Shown: one piece after another, positions 18,612 through 27,336 of the stretch
Layout: every line of letters begins with the position of its first letter
How positions within the stretch are numbered: position 1 is the stretch's first letter
Source of the DNA: Neohoeflea coraliihabitans
GTDB taxonomy: Bacteria; Pseudomonadota; Alphaproteobacteria; Rhizobiales; Rhizobiaceae
Length of the DNA: 64,000 bases
Reading direction: 5' to 3'
NCBI RefSeq assembly: GCF_019334345.1
Contig: NZ_JAHWQX010000002.1
Coordinates: 806,001-870,000 of the forward strand
Notes under the pieces: model-generated
What the model saw: only the letters and a program-made list of their open reading frames with translations
What the model was told of the DNA's origin: nothing
The model's database searches: none
Made by a program: the position numbers and the translations under genes

Positions 18612-19205
18612 GTGCGGCCGCCCTCTCTCGCCGAAGCCGGGCGGGCTCTCTCAGGCGTGCTTGGGTTGATGGAGCGCGATGCCGGTGCTCTGGCACGCAT
18701 CGACACCAGTGTGACCGGCACCTTGCGCTCTTTCCTCGTCTATCTGTGGTGCTGGCCGGCTCAAGCCTTTCTGTGGACCGGCATATGGCGCGATCTGCCC
18801 GACAGCCGCCCGGAAACGGTAGGCGGAACGCTGCGCTTTTTCGCGGTCGGCAGCCTGTTTGATGTCTTTTCATGGATCCTGCCGGCGCTGATCCTGCTGC
18901 CCGTGTCGAGGATGTTCGACTTTCGCGCGCGCTATCTGCCGCTGGTGGCGGCGAGCAACTGGTTTGCGCTGGTCGCCACCTATCTGGCTTTCCTACCGGC
19001 GACGGTGAAGTATTTCGCGCCGGTGCCCGACGGAATCGCCGGGCTGATGTCGCTGGCAGTCTACGGGTTGACGCTGGGTTTTTATTTCCGCATGGCGCGA
19101 GTGATCCTGGGCGGCGAAGCGTTGCTTGCGGCGCTGGTCGTGCTGATCAGCCTGATGAGCAGCCTGCTTCTGTCGTCGCTGGCTTTTTCGACTCTGAGCC
19201 TGTGA
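18612..19205 (+). CDS. Hypothetical integral membrane protein downstream of dapE
   Basis: 197 aa with four or five hydrophobic segments (about 35-55, 75-95, 115-135, 140-160 and 165-195) and no charged catalytic motif. GTG start at 18612, only 5 nt after the dapE stop, with a weak ribosome site; ATG at 18669 is an alternative. Position suggests co-transcription with dapDE, followed by a terminator. Resembles small YIP1-like membrane proteins only in general layout. Function unknown. Confidence 0.7.
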   Translation: MRPPSLAEAGRALSGVLGLMERDAGALARIDTSVTGTLRSFLVYLWCWPAQAFLWTGIWRDLPDSRPETVGGTLRFFAVGSLFDVFSWILPALILLPVSRMFDFRARYLPLVAASNWFALVATYLAFLPATVKYFAPVPDGIAGLMSLAVYGLTLGFYFRMARVILGGEALLAALVVLISLMSSLLLSSLAFSTLSL

Positions 19206-19245
19206 CAGGCCGATCGCCGCTCAGTGCCTCTGCCCAAACGCAAAC

Positions 19246-19269
19246 AGGCCCGCTCGAGGCGGGCCTTTC
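19246..19269 (+). terminator. Terminator of the dapD-dapE-membrane protein operon
   Basis: Perfect 8-bp stem AGGCCCGC / GCGGGCCT (19246-19253 / 19259-19266) with loop TCGAG and a short T-run. It lies 40 nt after the stop of the membrane protein and before the convergent cheW gene. Confidence 0.7.
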
Positions 19270-19302
19270 GACAAAGTCAGGTCGCTGTTTTTAAGGTGCC
19301 CT

Positions 19303-19785
19303 TCAGGCAGCCAGTTCCTCGCTGTTGGGGAACAGGGCATCGAGATCCAGATAGCAGATCATCTGGTCCTCGACCGGGATAATCGCCCGTGTCAGGGCTC
19401 GCTCTGCCTCAGGCATCACTTTCGGAGCGGGCTGCAGCTGCGCGTTTTCAACGGTGATCATGTCCGAAACATTTTCGACGAGCAGGCCGACAAGCTTGCC
19501 GGCGATGTTGGTGACAATGATCGCGGAGCGTTCCGTGGGTTCGATGGCCGGCAGACCAAGGCGTGCGGCCATGTCGATCACCGGGATGACCGAGCCGCGC
19601 AGGTTGATCACGCCCAGCACATGCGACGGTGTGTGCGGCAGTGCCGTCGAGGGCGCCCAACCGCGGATCTCGCGCACCGCCATGATGTTGACGCAGAAGA
19701 TCTGGCCGCCGAGATGGAAGGATATGATCTCAAGCGAACCGGTGGCATCGACATCCGGGGATTGCGCTTCAGTATGATGTGTCAT
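19303..19785 (-). CDS. cheW: CheW-type chemotaxis coupling protein
   Basis: Adaptor linking chemoreceptors to the CheA kinase, 160 aa, single CheW/SH3-like domain. Visible are FHLGGQIFCVNIMAVREIRG, VLGVINLRGSVIPVIDMAARLGL and VGLLVENVSDMITV, the hallmark strands with the conserved NLRG...P motif. It is alone here, without cheA, cheY or cheR. The nearest receptor gene is the globin-coupled MCP 2.5 kb away, and truA-fmt-def lie between. It may serve that receptor or a chemotaxis cluster elsewhere. Confidence 0.92.
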   Translation of the reverse strand: MTHHTEAQSPDVDATGSLEIISFHLGGQIFCVNIMAVREIRGWAPSTALPHTPSHVLGVINLRGSVIPVIDMAARLGLPAIEPTERSAIIVTNIAGKLVGLLVENVSDMITVENAQLQPAPKVMPEAERALTRAIIPVEDQMICYLDLDALFPNSEELAA

Positions 19786-19920
19786 CGAAAATTACCCCCA
19801 TAGGACACGCCGCAGGAAGAAGGCCTGGGACCGGCGGCGCACAGGGTGTCAAAATGACACAGCCCCTCTTACAATTTCGTTAACCGGCCCCGTCACCCAG
19901 CCACGACCGGCTATTCGTGC

Positions 19921-20670
19921 TCAGTAATCGACGCTCATGAAATACAGCCCCTCAGGCGGCGCCACGGTGCCACAAGCGGTGCGGTCGCAGGCCTTCAGCG
20001 CCGCGGCCACGTCCTCCCGGCTCCATTTGCCTTCTCCGACATGTTTGAGCGTACCGGCAAAGGAGCGGATCTGATTGTGAAGGAAACTCGGCGCCGTGGC
20101 GTGCAGTTCGACGGCGCCGTCAGCGGCGTTGATCCGCACATCGAGCCGATCGAGGGTCTTGACCGGCGACTTGGCCTGACAGTGAACAGAGCGAAACGTC
20201 GTGAAGTCGTGGCGACCGACCAGCACCTGCGCCGCGGCGTGCATCGCAGCGGCGTCAAGAGGCACGTTCACGCGCCAGGCGCGTTGCCGGTCGAGGATGA
20301 GCGGCGGTCGGCGTATGATGAAGCGGTAAAGATAATGCCGCCGCCGCGCGGAAAAGCGGGCATGAAAATCGGCCGCGGCAAAGCGCGCATCGAGCACCGC
20401 AATGCGTTCACGCGCCATGGCGAGATGCGCGTTGGTGGCATCACGCACCGTTTTCAGGTCCCATTCGCGCTGCAGGTCAAAATGGGCGACCTGTCCCCTG
20501 GCGTGGACGCCGGCGTCCGTGCGACCGGCGCCGTGCACCGTGATTTTCTCGCCGCTATAGGCGGCGATCGCGGTTTCCAGCGCTTGCTGGATGCTCGGCG
20601 CGGCGCGCTGGCGTTGCCAACCGGCATAGTTGCTGCCGTCATATTCGACGGTGATCCGGTAGCGTGGCAT
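19921..20670 (-). CDS. truA: tRNA pseudouridine(38-40) synthase TruA
   Basis: Isomerises uridines 38-40 in tRNA anticodon arms. 249 aa. Begins [18 protein letters not shown]; catalytic Asp52 in [12 protein letters not shown]-terminal half with [21 protein letters not shown]. Its ATG shares one base with the fmt stop codon (TGATG), implying translational coupling with fmt. Confidence 0.96.
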   Translation of the reverse strand: MPRYRITVEYDGSNYAGWQRQRAAPSIQQALETAIAAYSGEKITVHGAGRTDAGVHARGQVAHFDLQREWDLKTVRDATNAHLAMARERIAVLDARFAAADFHARFSARRRHYLYRFIIRRPPLILDRQRAWRVNVPLDAAAMHAAAQVLVGRHDFTTFRSVHCQAKSPVKTLDRLDVRINAADGAVELHATAPSFLHNQIRSFAGTLKHVGEGKWSREDVAAALKACDRTACGTVAPPEGLYFMSVDY

Positions 20671-21638
20671 CAGCAGGCGCCGCCACTGTCTGACCGCGCG
20701 CCAAGCTGGGTGCCGGGCGGCAGTGCCGCGCCGCGCAGGAAACTTGCGGCGTCCAGCGGTTTGCCACCAGCCTTCTGCAAGGTCAGAAAGCGCACGCTGC
20801 CGGGATTGCAGGCGATGGAGAGGTCATCGGCCAGAACGGTGCCCGGCGCGGCTGTGGCGGCAGGCGCGGCAGCGATGACCTCGGATCGCAGGATCTTGAT
20901 GCGCTCACTGCGGCCGGCGATCTCGGCCTCGGTCCAGGCTCCGGGAAACGGCGAGAGGGCGCGAATGTGATTGTGCACCACGTCCGCCGGGCGGTTGAAG
21001 TCGACGCGCGTCTCCGACTTGTCGATCTTGGCCGCATAGGTCACGCCCTCGACCTCTTGCGGTTCGGCCGAAAGCGTACCCTGTTCGAGGCGGGCCACTG
21101 CATCGACCATCATTTTCGCAGTCAGCGCGGCCATGCGGTCGTGCAGCATGCCGGCGGTCAGGTCGGCGTCAATCGGCAGGCGCTCGGTCAAGGCCACCGG
21201 CCCGGTGTCGAGCCCCTTCTCCATGCGCATGATCATCACGCCGGTTTCGGTATCGCCAGCCATGATGGCGCGCTGAATCGGGGCGGCGCCGCGCCAGCGC
21301 GGCAGCAGCGAACCGTGTCCGTTCCAGGCTCCGAGCGGTGTCGCGTCAAGAATGGCGGGAGGCAGGAGCAAGCCGTAGGCGACGACAATCGTGGCGTCAG
21401 CCTGCAAGTCGGCGAAGCGCTTCAGCTCCTCTGTGCTCTTCAAGCTGGTCGGCGTTCGCACTTCGATGCCATGGCGCGCGGCGGCGGCGTGAACAGGCGA
21501 GGGACGCTGTTGCAAGCCGCGGCGTCCAGCCGGACGCGGCGGCTGTGAATAGACCGCGGCGACCTCGTGTCCAGCCGCAATCAGTCCCTCAAGCGTGGGA
21601 ACGGCATAGTCGGGTGTGCCCATGTAAATCAGTCGCAT
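20670..21638 (-). CDS. fmt: Methionyl-tRNA formyltransferase
   Basis: Formylates initiator Met-tRNA using 10-formyl-tetrahydrofolate. 322 aa. N-terminal Rossmann domain ([18 protein letters not shown]), catalytic region [18 protein letters not shown] (formyl-transferase His with N/D partners), then a C-terminal tRNA-binding OB-type domain. The ATG at 21638 follows AGAGGGG; a GTG one codon upstream is an alternative. With def (77 nt upstream) it forms the formylation/deformylation pair. Confidence 0.96.
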   Translation of the reverse strand: MRLIYMGTPDYAVPTLEGLIAAGHEVAAVYSQPPRPAGRRGLQQRPSPVHAAAARHGIEVRTPTSLKSTEELKRFADLQADATIVVAYGLLLPPAILDATPLGAWNGHGSLLPRWRGAAPIQRAIMAGDTETGVMIMRMEKGLDTGPVALTERLPIDADLTAGMLHDRMAALTAKMMVDAVARLEQGTLSAEPQEVEGVTYAAKIDKSETRVDFNRPADVVHNHIRALSPFPGAWTEAEIAGRSERIKILRSEVIAAAPAATAAPGTVLADDLSIACNPGSVRFLTLQKAGGKPLDAASFLRGAALPPGTQLGARSDSGGAC

Positions 21639-21715
21639 CACAGGTCCCCTCTTGCATGGCCTGGTCGATTTATCGGCGCGAACAATCGACCCGAAGCAGC
21701 TGCCCTATGGGGCTG

Positions 21716-22234
21716 TCAGGCGGTCAGGCGCTGACGCGCCAGCTTGGTGAATTTGCGCACCACCATATCCCGCTTGAGCTTGGAAATGTGGTCGATGAAC
21801 AAAACACCATCGAGGTGATCTATCTCGTGCTGCAGACAGGTTGCGAGCAGCCCCTCGGCTTCAATCTCGCGGTCGGCGCCGGTGAGATCCTGATAGGTGA
21901 CTGTCACCCGCGCCGGGCGCTCGACTTCGGCAAAGTAATCGGGGATCGACAGGCAGCCTTCTTCATAAGTGCCCACGTCGTCGCTGCGGCTGACGATGAC
22001 GGGATTGATGAACACCTGCGGCGCCCGCCCCTCCTCCTTGTCGGCAATGTCAATGGTGATCACCCGGCGCGTTTCGCCAATCTGCACGGCAGCCAGGCCG
22101 ATGCCCGGGGCCTCGTACATGGTTTCAAGCATATCGTCGGCAAACCGGCTCAATGCATCATCGAACCGCTCCACGGGAAGCGATGGTTGACGCAGGATCG
22201 GATCGGGCAACAGTACAAGCGGCTTGATTGTCAT
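21716..22234 (-). CDS. def: Peptide deformylase
   Basis: Removes the formyl group from nascent chains. Fe2+/Zn2+ enzyme of 172 aa with all three family motifs: [10 protein letters not shown] (motif 1), EGCLSIPD (motif 2, metal Cys) and [14 protein letters not shown] (motif 3, HExxH). Starts [15 protein letters not shown]. Genes run def -> fmt -> truA leftward. Confidence 0.96.
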   Translation of the reverse strand: MTIKPLVLLPDPILRQPSLPVERFDDALSRFADDMLETMYEAPGIGLAAVQIGETRRVITIDIADKEEGRAPQVFINPVIVSRSDDVGTYEEGCLSIPDYFAEVERPARVTVTYQDLTGADREIEAEGLLATCLQHEIDHLDGVLFIDHISKLKRDMVVRKFTKLARQRLTA

Positions 22235-22331
22235 GGCGCCTAGATATTATGCGTCCGCGCCGGTTGCAACCGGGCCGGGGCAGAGATCGTCCCGACGCGG
22301 TGCAAGGCCGTCAAGAAACCGGATATTTCAC

Positions 22332-23882
22332 TCAGGCAACCTGCTTCCGGCTATCCAGATCAACCAGCCGGCCGTTGCCGCGCCGGTCACTTGTTGCCGG
22401 TCGGGTGCAATCGCGGTCGACCACACGGGTGCGCAGGCCGCGGAGCGCTTCGGACATCCGTTCCACTTCCCCGACCATGCGCGTGATGTGGCCCGAGGTG
22501 TCGTCGACCATCGTTGCATTGCTTTGCGTCAGCGTATCCATCTCACTGATCGCTGCCGACACCTGTGACAGGCCGGCCGACTGCTCGCTCGTGGCGCCGG
22601 CGATACCGGCGATGATCGCGTTGAGATCCTCGACCCGCTTGACGATGTCCTCAAGCGACGAGCCGGACTGGCTGACGAGGTCGACACCCGTCTTCACCTG
22701 GGCGCTGCTATCGGCGATGATCTTCTTGATCTCCTTGGCGGCGCCCGCAGAGCGCTGCGCCAATTCGCGTACTTCCTGAGCGACGACGGCAAATCCGCGC
22801 CCGGCCTCGCCGGCACGCGCGGCTTCAACGCCGGCATTCAGAGCCAGCAGGTTGGTCTGGAAGGCGATGTCATCGATCACCGAAATGAATTTCGATATCT
22901 CACCGGAAGACCGCGCAATGGCGTCCATCGCCGAAACGGCCTCGCCGACGATCTTTCCCGAGGATTGCGCCACCGAAAGCGTTTCACCGGTCACATCCGA
23001 GGCTTGCCGCGTCCGCCCGGCGGTGGCGGTGACGCTTTCCGCAAGTTCATGCAGTGCCGCCGAGCTTTCTTCGACGCTGGCGGCCTGCTGCTCGGTGCGC
23101 TTGGCCAATTGGCCGGAGCTTTCGGAAAGAACGTGCGAGGCCGACAGGATCTGTTCGGCGGAATCGCGCACCATGGCAATCGATTTGCGCAGGTTCTCGA
23201 CCGAAGCATTATAGTCGCCGCCCATCCGCTCGAAGGCACCGGGCAGGCCGGATGGCATCCGCGTTTCAAGATCACCGTCTGCCAGGTTGGCGAGAACAGC
23301 GGCGAGTTGGTTCAATGCTTCCGTCTGCTCTTCGGCTGCTGCGAGGCGAGCTTGTTCGGCGCGCCGGCGCTCGGCTGCCAGTTCCTCCAGATACACGCTG
23401 ATCGCATAGTCCATATCGAGCAGCGCCGCCTTGACGATCACGGAGACATCTTCGGCGACATCTTCGGCCTTGCGGCGCCGGAATGCACTCGGCCAGCGCT
23501 CCTTGACGACCGCATGGATCAATTGCTCGACGATCAACCCGTAGCCGCCGATGTACCAGCGCGGCTCAAGTCCGATGCGGGCATGCACCTTTCCGATGGT
23601 GGTCACCCCTTCAACATATTCGGCATCGAATTTACCCTCGGAGAGGTGCGTCCAGTGCCCGGCCTGTCGCTCCTTGGCCGAGGAAATATGCTCCTGGTCC
23701 TTGAAGAACTGGCGGGTGTGCTCGGTCTCGGCAATCTTGCGGTAGAAAACGTCAAGCGCCGGACCGATGGCGCGTGCGATAATCGGCTTGAGTTCACGCA
23801 GGCGCGTGCGTTGGGTGTTGATCAGTCCAAGAAAAGCTGTGCGCTGTTCAATGGCCGAGGTGCGGGTTGTTTCAGATGTCAT
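22332..23882 (-). CDS. Globin-coupled methyl-accepting chemotaxis protein (HemAT-like)
   Basis: Soluble heme-based aerotaxis-type receptor of 516 aa with no transmembrane segment. The N-terminal protoglobin domain (about 15-170) has proximal heme ligand H100 in IGKVHARIGLEPRWYIGGY; Y47 is a plausible distal residue. A linker/coiled coil and a HAMP-like stretch (ALNQLAAVLANLADGDLETRM) follow, then a signalling hairpin with the tip AFQTNLLALNAGVEAARAGE. The C-terminus lacks a CheR-docking pentapeptide. It is predicted to bind O2 and modulate CheA through CheW. Unusually it lies between def and rmuC. Confidence 0.92.
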   Translation of the reverse strand: MTSETTRTSAIEQRTAFLGLINTQRTRLRELKPIIARAIGPALDVFYRKIAETEHTRQFFKDQEHISSAKERQAGHWTHLSEGKFDAEYVEGVTTIGKVHARIGLEPRWYIGGYGLIVEQLIHAVVKERWPSAFRRRKAEDVAEDVSVIVKAALLDMDYAISVYLEELAAERRRAEQARLAAAEEQTEALNQLAAVLANLADGDLETRMPSGLPGAFERMGGDYNASVENLRKSIAMVRDSAEQILSASHVLSESSGQLAKRTEQQAASVEESSAALHELAESVTATAGRTRQASDVTGETLSVAQSSGKIVGEAVSAMDAIARSSGEISKFISVIDDIAFQTNLLALNAGVEAARAGEAGRGFAVVAQEVRELAQRSAGAAKEIKKIIADSSAQVKTGVDLVSQSGSSLEDIVKRVEDLNAIIAGIAGATSEQSAGLSQVSAAISEMDTLTQSNATMVDDTSGHITRMVGEVERMSEALRGLRTRVVDRDCTRPATSDRRGNGRLVDLDSRKQVA

Positions 23883-24004
23883 GAGCGCTCTACCTAACTG
23901 GAAAGCCCGGACCGGGCCGCTGCCAGCACCATGTCGCGGCCATGGTTAACACGCGCCTGTGATGTCCCCGTCAAATATGAGAGGCAGCACCGATGGGAGC
24001 GCCG

Positions 24005-24072
24005 TAAATTGCAACGAATTGCCCTCAGAAACTGCGGGTATTGCGAGCGTTGCCGGAACCAGTTGCAATTTA
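24005..24072. repeat. Inverted repeat with TTGC series between HemAT and rmuC genes
   Basis: A perfect 11-bp inverted repeat, TAAATTGCAAC (24005-24015) and GTTGCAATTTA (24062-24072), encloses 46 bp. TTGC occurs at 24009, 24019, 24041, 24050 and 24063. It lies in the divergent spacer between the HemAT-like receptor and rmuC. Looks like a regulator-binding region or a leader RNA hairpin; the protein partner is unknown. Confidence 0.5.
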
Positions 24073-24129
24073 TTTCCGCATTCAGTGACGCTCTGCAGCA
24101 CGCTGGCGAATCTGCTAGAAGGTGCCATG

Positions 24130-25434
24130 ATGAATTTATTCGATCCGGGCGCTGCCCCCTTGTTTTCCATCGGCGGCCTGGCGATTACCGCTGCCCATCT
24201 CCTTTTGGCCGCCGGCTTAGTGCTGCTCGTGCTGCTGTTCGGTCTGCTCCAGGGGGTTCGTCGTGGTCGCCGGCAAGCCGAGGCCCTGGCGCGGCAGCAG
24301 GCCGAAATGGCGGAAGACCGGCTTGATGCGGTGTTGGCGGCGCAGGCGGAGCTGCAGGGTCGTATGGCAGCGATGTCGGAGATGTTCGGCGCCCGTCAGG
24401 CGGAATTCAACCAGGCGATCAACCAGCGCCTGGACGGCATGGGCCAGCGTATTGGCGCCTCGCTTTCTGAACAGACCAAGGCCACGCATGAGAACCTGAC
24501 CCGGCTGCAGGAGCGGCTGGCGGTGATCGACACGGCGCAGAACAATATTCAGACTTTGGCGCGCGATGTCGTCGGGCTGCAAGCGATACTGTCGAACAAG
24601 CAGACCCGCGGCGCTTTCGGACAATCGCGGATGGAGACCATCATTCAGGATGGTCTGCCGTTCGGCAGTTATGAGTTCCAACCGACGCTGAGCAACGGCA
24701 AGCGTCCCGATTGCACGATCATCATGCCGAACGAAGCGCCGCCTCTGGTGATTGATGCCAAGTTTCCACTCGAAGCCTGGAACAGCATGCGCGAGGGCAA
24801 GGAAAGCGAGGGCGCGTCCGGCGACGGCGCGGCAGCGGCCAAGCAGCGTTTCCGGCAGGACATGGATGTGCATATCCGGGACATTGCCGAGAAATATCTC
24901 TTGAGCGGCGAGACGCAGGACACGGCTTTTTTGTTCGTGCCATCGGAATCGATCTTCGCGGAGATCCACGAGAATTTCGAGGCGATCGTGCAGCGGGCGC
25001 ACCGGGCGCGCGTGGTGATCGTCTCTCCATCGCTGCTGATGCTTTCGGTGCAGGTGGTGCAGGCCTTGTTGAAAGATGCCCGCATGCGTGAACAGGCGCA
25101 TCTCATTCAGGGTGAAGTTGCGCGTCTGATGGATGATCTGGGGCGGCTGGACACGCGGGTGCAGAAACTGCAGACGCATTTCGGGCAGACGCAGGGCGAT
25201 ATCGACCAGATCCTGATTTCGACGGCGAAACTGAGCAAGCGCGGCGCCAAGATTGGCGAACTGGATTTCCAGCCGGGCCCCGCAACAGCAGCGGCACCAG
25301 CCGACGCGATCTCGACCAAGCGGCCGAAAGAGCCGCAGGCGGAGGCTGCCGACCTCGCCGAAGGCGCACAGGCCGGACCCGGCAACGAGTCTGGCCGGCT
25401 TCGCTTGCGCGTGGTTGACGAAGACCAGACTTAA
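24130..25434 (+). CDS. rmuC: DNA recombination protein RmuC
   Basis: Nuclease-like protein that limits inversions at short inverted repeats, 434 aa. N-terminal membrane anchor (about 13-38), long coiled coil (40-160), then the RmuC core (LVIDAKFPLEAWNSM, AEKYLLSGETQDTAFLFVPSESIFAEIHE) with PD-(D/E)xK-like residues in DAKFPLE. C-terminal tail Ala/Pro-rich. ATG at 24130 has AAGG at 7-nt spacing; the ATG at 24127 is equally in frame, and upstream starts add non-conserved sequence. Its stop overlaps the convergent nucleoside hydrolase stop by sharing TTAA. Confidence 0.93.
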   Translation: MNLFDPGAAPLFSIGGLAITAAHLLLAAGLVLLVLLFGLLQGVRRGRRQAEALARQQAEMAEDRLDAVLAAQAELQGRMAAMSEMFGARQAEFNQAINQRLDGMGQRIGASLSEQTKATHENLTRLQERLAVIDTAQNNIQTLARDVVGLQAILSNKQTRGAFGQSRMETIIQDGLPFGSYEFQPTLSNGKRPDCTIIMPNEAPPLVIDAKFPLEAWNSMREGKESEGASGDGAAAAKQRFRQDMDVHIRDIAEKYLLSGETQDTAFLFVPSESIFAEIHENFEAIVQRAHRARVVIVSPSLLMLSVQVVQALLKDARMREQAHLIQGEVARLMDDLGRLDTRVQKLQTHFGQTQGDIDQILISTAKLSKRGAKIGELDFQPGPATAAAPADAISTKRPKEPQAEAADLAEGAQAGPGNESGRLRLRVVDEDQT

Positions 25435-26366
25435 AGGCGCGCCAACCGCTCGATCAGCAGGTCGAAGAAGCCGTCCGCGTCGATGTCGCGCATGACCATC
25501 GCATTGCGCTTGCGGTCCGTGACATGCCACCAGTCAATGACCGTCATGCCAAGCGTCAGGTCGGATTTCGTTTCGATCTCGACATTGCATTGGCGTCCGG
25601 AGAAAAGATCCGGGCGCAACAGATAGGCAATGACCGTCGGATCATGCAGCGGGCCGCCCTCGGTGCCATATTTCTGTTCGTCATACCGTTCAAAGAATTC
25701 GAGCATGTCGGCCATCACCGCGGCCGGCCGCCCACCGCTGCGGCGCAGACGGGCGATGCGATCGCCGCTGGTCAGTGCCTTGTGCGTGACATCGAGCGGC
25801 ATCATGGTCAGCGGTACGCCCGCAGCAAACACTTCCGCCGCGGCTTCCGGGTCGACAAAGACATTGAATTCGGCAGCAGGGGTAATGTTGCCGCCTTCGA
25901 AAAATCCGCCGCCCATCAGGACGATCTCTTCAATCCGATCAGCCACATCTGGCGCCTGGCGCAACGCCATGGCGATATTGGTGAGCGGACCGAGTGGACA
26001 GAGCGTGACCGTGCCCGGCGCTTGCCGGCGCAGAGTGTCGATTATGAAATCGATGGCATGGCCTTGTGCCAGCGGCGCTGCCGGCTCGAAAAGCTCGACG
26101 CCATCGAGGCCGCTTTTGCCGTGCACATTTTCCGCAGTGACCAGCGGTCGGGCCAGCGGCGCATCGGCACCGGCATAGACCGGGATATCCGGCCGATGGG
26201 CGATCTCGAGAATCAGGCGGGCGTTGCGCGACGTCAGCTGCAGCGGCACATTGCCGGCAACCGTCGTCAGACCCAGAACCTCGAGCTCAGGACTGGCCAC
26301 GGCCAACATGATGGCGGCGGCATCGTCCTGGCCCGGATCCGTGTCGATAATGATCTTGCGCGTCAT
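25431..26366 (-). CDS. Inosine-uridine-preferring nucleoside hydrolase family protein
   Basis: Ca2+-dependent N-ribohydrolase for nucleoside salvage, 311 aa. The signature IIIDTDPGQDDAAA (Asp cluster that binds calcium and ribose) sits at the N-terminus. LGLTTVAGNVPL, PLGPLTNIAMALR, EFNVFVDPEAA and LHDPTVIAYLL supply the other active-site residues. ATG at 26366; an ATG two codons upstream (26372) is possible. Base preference (purine versus pyrimidine) cannot be set by eye. Confidence 0.93.
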   Translation of the reverse strand: MTRKIIIDTDPGQDDAAAIMLAVASPELEVLGLTTVAGNVPLQLTSRNARLILEIAHRPDIPVYAGADAPLARPLVTAENVHGKSGLDGVELFEPAAPLAQGHAIDFIIDTLRRQAPGTVTLCPLGPLTNIAMALRQAPDVADRIEEIVLMGGGFFEGGNITPAAEFNVFVDPEAAAEVFAAGVPLTMMPLDVTHKALTSGDRIARLRRSGGRPAAVMADMLEFFERYDEQKYGTEGGPLHDPTVIAYLLRPDLFSGRQCNVEIETKSDLTLGMTVIDWWHVTDRKRNAMVMRDIDADGFFDLLIERLARL

Positions 26367-26475
26367 GAGCATATCCGGACAGAGGGCAGACCGCTCATTT
26401 CTACAAATTCCCGCCGGTCAGGTCTATGGCCGGGGGCTTCTTGCGCCGCGGCGGCTGCATCCCCATATTTCAAAG

Positions 26476-26532
26476 GTCCGGAGCGCCACGTTTGGGCCCG
26501 GACGCCATTGTCGCTTGTAATGAGGACAGGAC
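26476..26532 (+). promoter_or_regulatory. ROSE-like RNA thermometer candidate upstream of hsp20
   Basis: The 5' leader of the small heat-shock gene ends in UCGCU (26511-26515), a 7-nt loop and AGGA (26523-26526), 6 nt before the ATG. UYGCU paired to AGGA with a bulged G is the defining feature of rhizobial ROSE elements that hide the Shine-Dalgarno site at low temperature. Just upstream is a second hairpin with arms GTCCGG (26476-26481) and CCGGAC (26498-26503). Melting on heat shock would release translation. Confidence 0.6.
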
Positions 26533-26964
26533 ATGACGCGCATAACACCGTTTTCGAGCCCGTTGCTGCTCGGTTTTGACACCATCGAGAAATCACTCGA
26601 ACGGATCGCCAAGGGGTCGGACGGCTATCCACCCTATAATATCGAGAGAATTCGCGGTTCCGAGGACGGCGCCGTCGCCGAACGCCTGCGCATCACGCTG
26701 GCGGTCGCCGGATTCCTGGATGAGGATCTCGAGGTGACGACCGAGGAAAATCAGTTGGTTATCCAGGGTCGCCAGAGCGATGCGGATGAGCGCGATTACC
26801 TGTATCGCGGCATTGCGGCGCGCCAGTTCCGGCGCACTTTCGTACTTGCTGAAGGGATGCAGGTGGTCGGTGCAACCTTGAAGAACGGGCTGCTCTCCGT
26901 CGACCTTATCCGTCCCGAACCGGAACGGATGGTGCGGAAAATTAACATTTCAGTCCGAGACTGA
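26533..26964 (+). CDS. Small heat-shock protein, Hsp20 (IbpA/HspA class)
   Basis: ATP-independent chaperone of 143 aa that holds unfolded proteins. N-terminal arm ends PPYNIERI; the alpha-crystallin domain (about 35-125) includes ITLAVAGFLDEDLEVTTEEN, YRGIAARQFRRTFVLAEGM and the conserved NGLLSVDL (G-x-L) motif. The C-terminal anchor ends KINISVRD. Followed 54 nt later by a DUF1150 gene, a frequent pairing in alphaproteobacteria. Expression is probably heat-controlled through the ROSE-like leader. Confidence 0.95.
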   Translation: MTRITPFSSPLLLGFDTIEKSLERIAKGSDGYPPYNIERIRGSEDGAVAERLRITLAVAGFLDEDLEVTTEENQLVIQGRQSDADERDYLYRGIAARQFRRTFVLAEGMQVVGATLKNGLLSVDLIRPEPERMVRKINISVRD

Positions 26965-27018
26965 ATGCCTGACGTCAGGCAAGTCTTGCGTTTCATGTCC
27001 TCCAAGGAGGTTAATTCG

Positions 27019-27291
27019 ATGTTTGCCAAGCCAATTCGAGAAGTAACAGACGCGACGGCGGTCAGCGCCGCTGAACTGGCGGCGCTCGGCGCCGGCCAGG
27101 TGGGCTATATCCGCCGCATGACCTCCGAGGAGGTGAATGCACGCTTTCCCGATTCGCCGAAGCTCGGGCCAGGGTTGGAACTGTGGGCGCTTTTCGGTGC
27201 CGACGGCACGCCTATTCTGCTGACCGACGATCGCTCGAGCACGTTCTATCGTGCTGCCGAAGATGAATTGAAGACTGTCAGCGTGCACTGA
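27019..27291 (+). CDS. DUF1150 family protein
   Basis: 90-aa cytoplasmic protein of unknown function, typical of alphaproteobacteria and often encoded beside hsp20. Conserved features: AELAALGAGQVGYIRRMTSEEV and LWALFGADGTPILLTDDR. The ATG at 27019 is set by a perfect AAGGAGG 8-9 nt upstream; an ORF start at 26965 would bury that site in coding sequence. A stress-linked role is inferred only from its neighbour. Confidence 0.88.
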   Translation: MFAKPIREVTDATAVSAAELAALGAGQVGYIRRMTSEEVNARFPDSPKLGPGLELWALFGADGTPILLTDDRSSTFYRAAEDELKTVSVH

Positions 27292-27303
27292 GCCGCATTG
27301 TCA

Positions 27304-27328
27304 TGCCGGGCAGCGCTTCTGTCCGGCA
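27304..27328. terminator. Hairpin between convergent DUF1150 and ptsN genes
   Basis: Ten-base arms TGCCGGGCAG / CTGTCCGGCA (one G-T pair) with loop CGCTT, placed 12 nt after the DUF1150 stop and 8 nt from the ptsN stop. No T-run, but the position fits a bidirectional 3'-end hairpin. Confidence 0.55.
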
Positions 27329-27336
27329 GGCACTCT

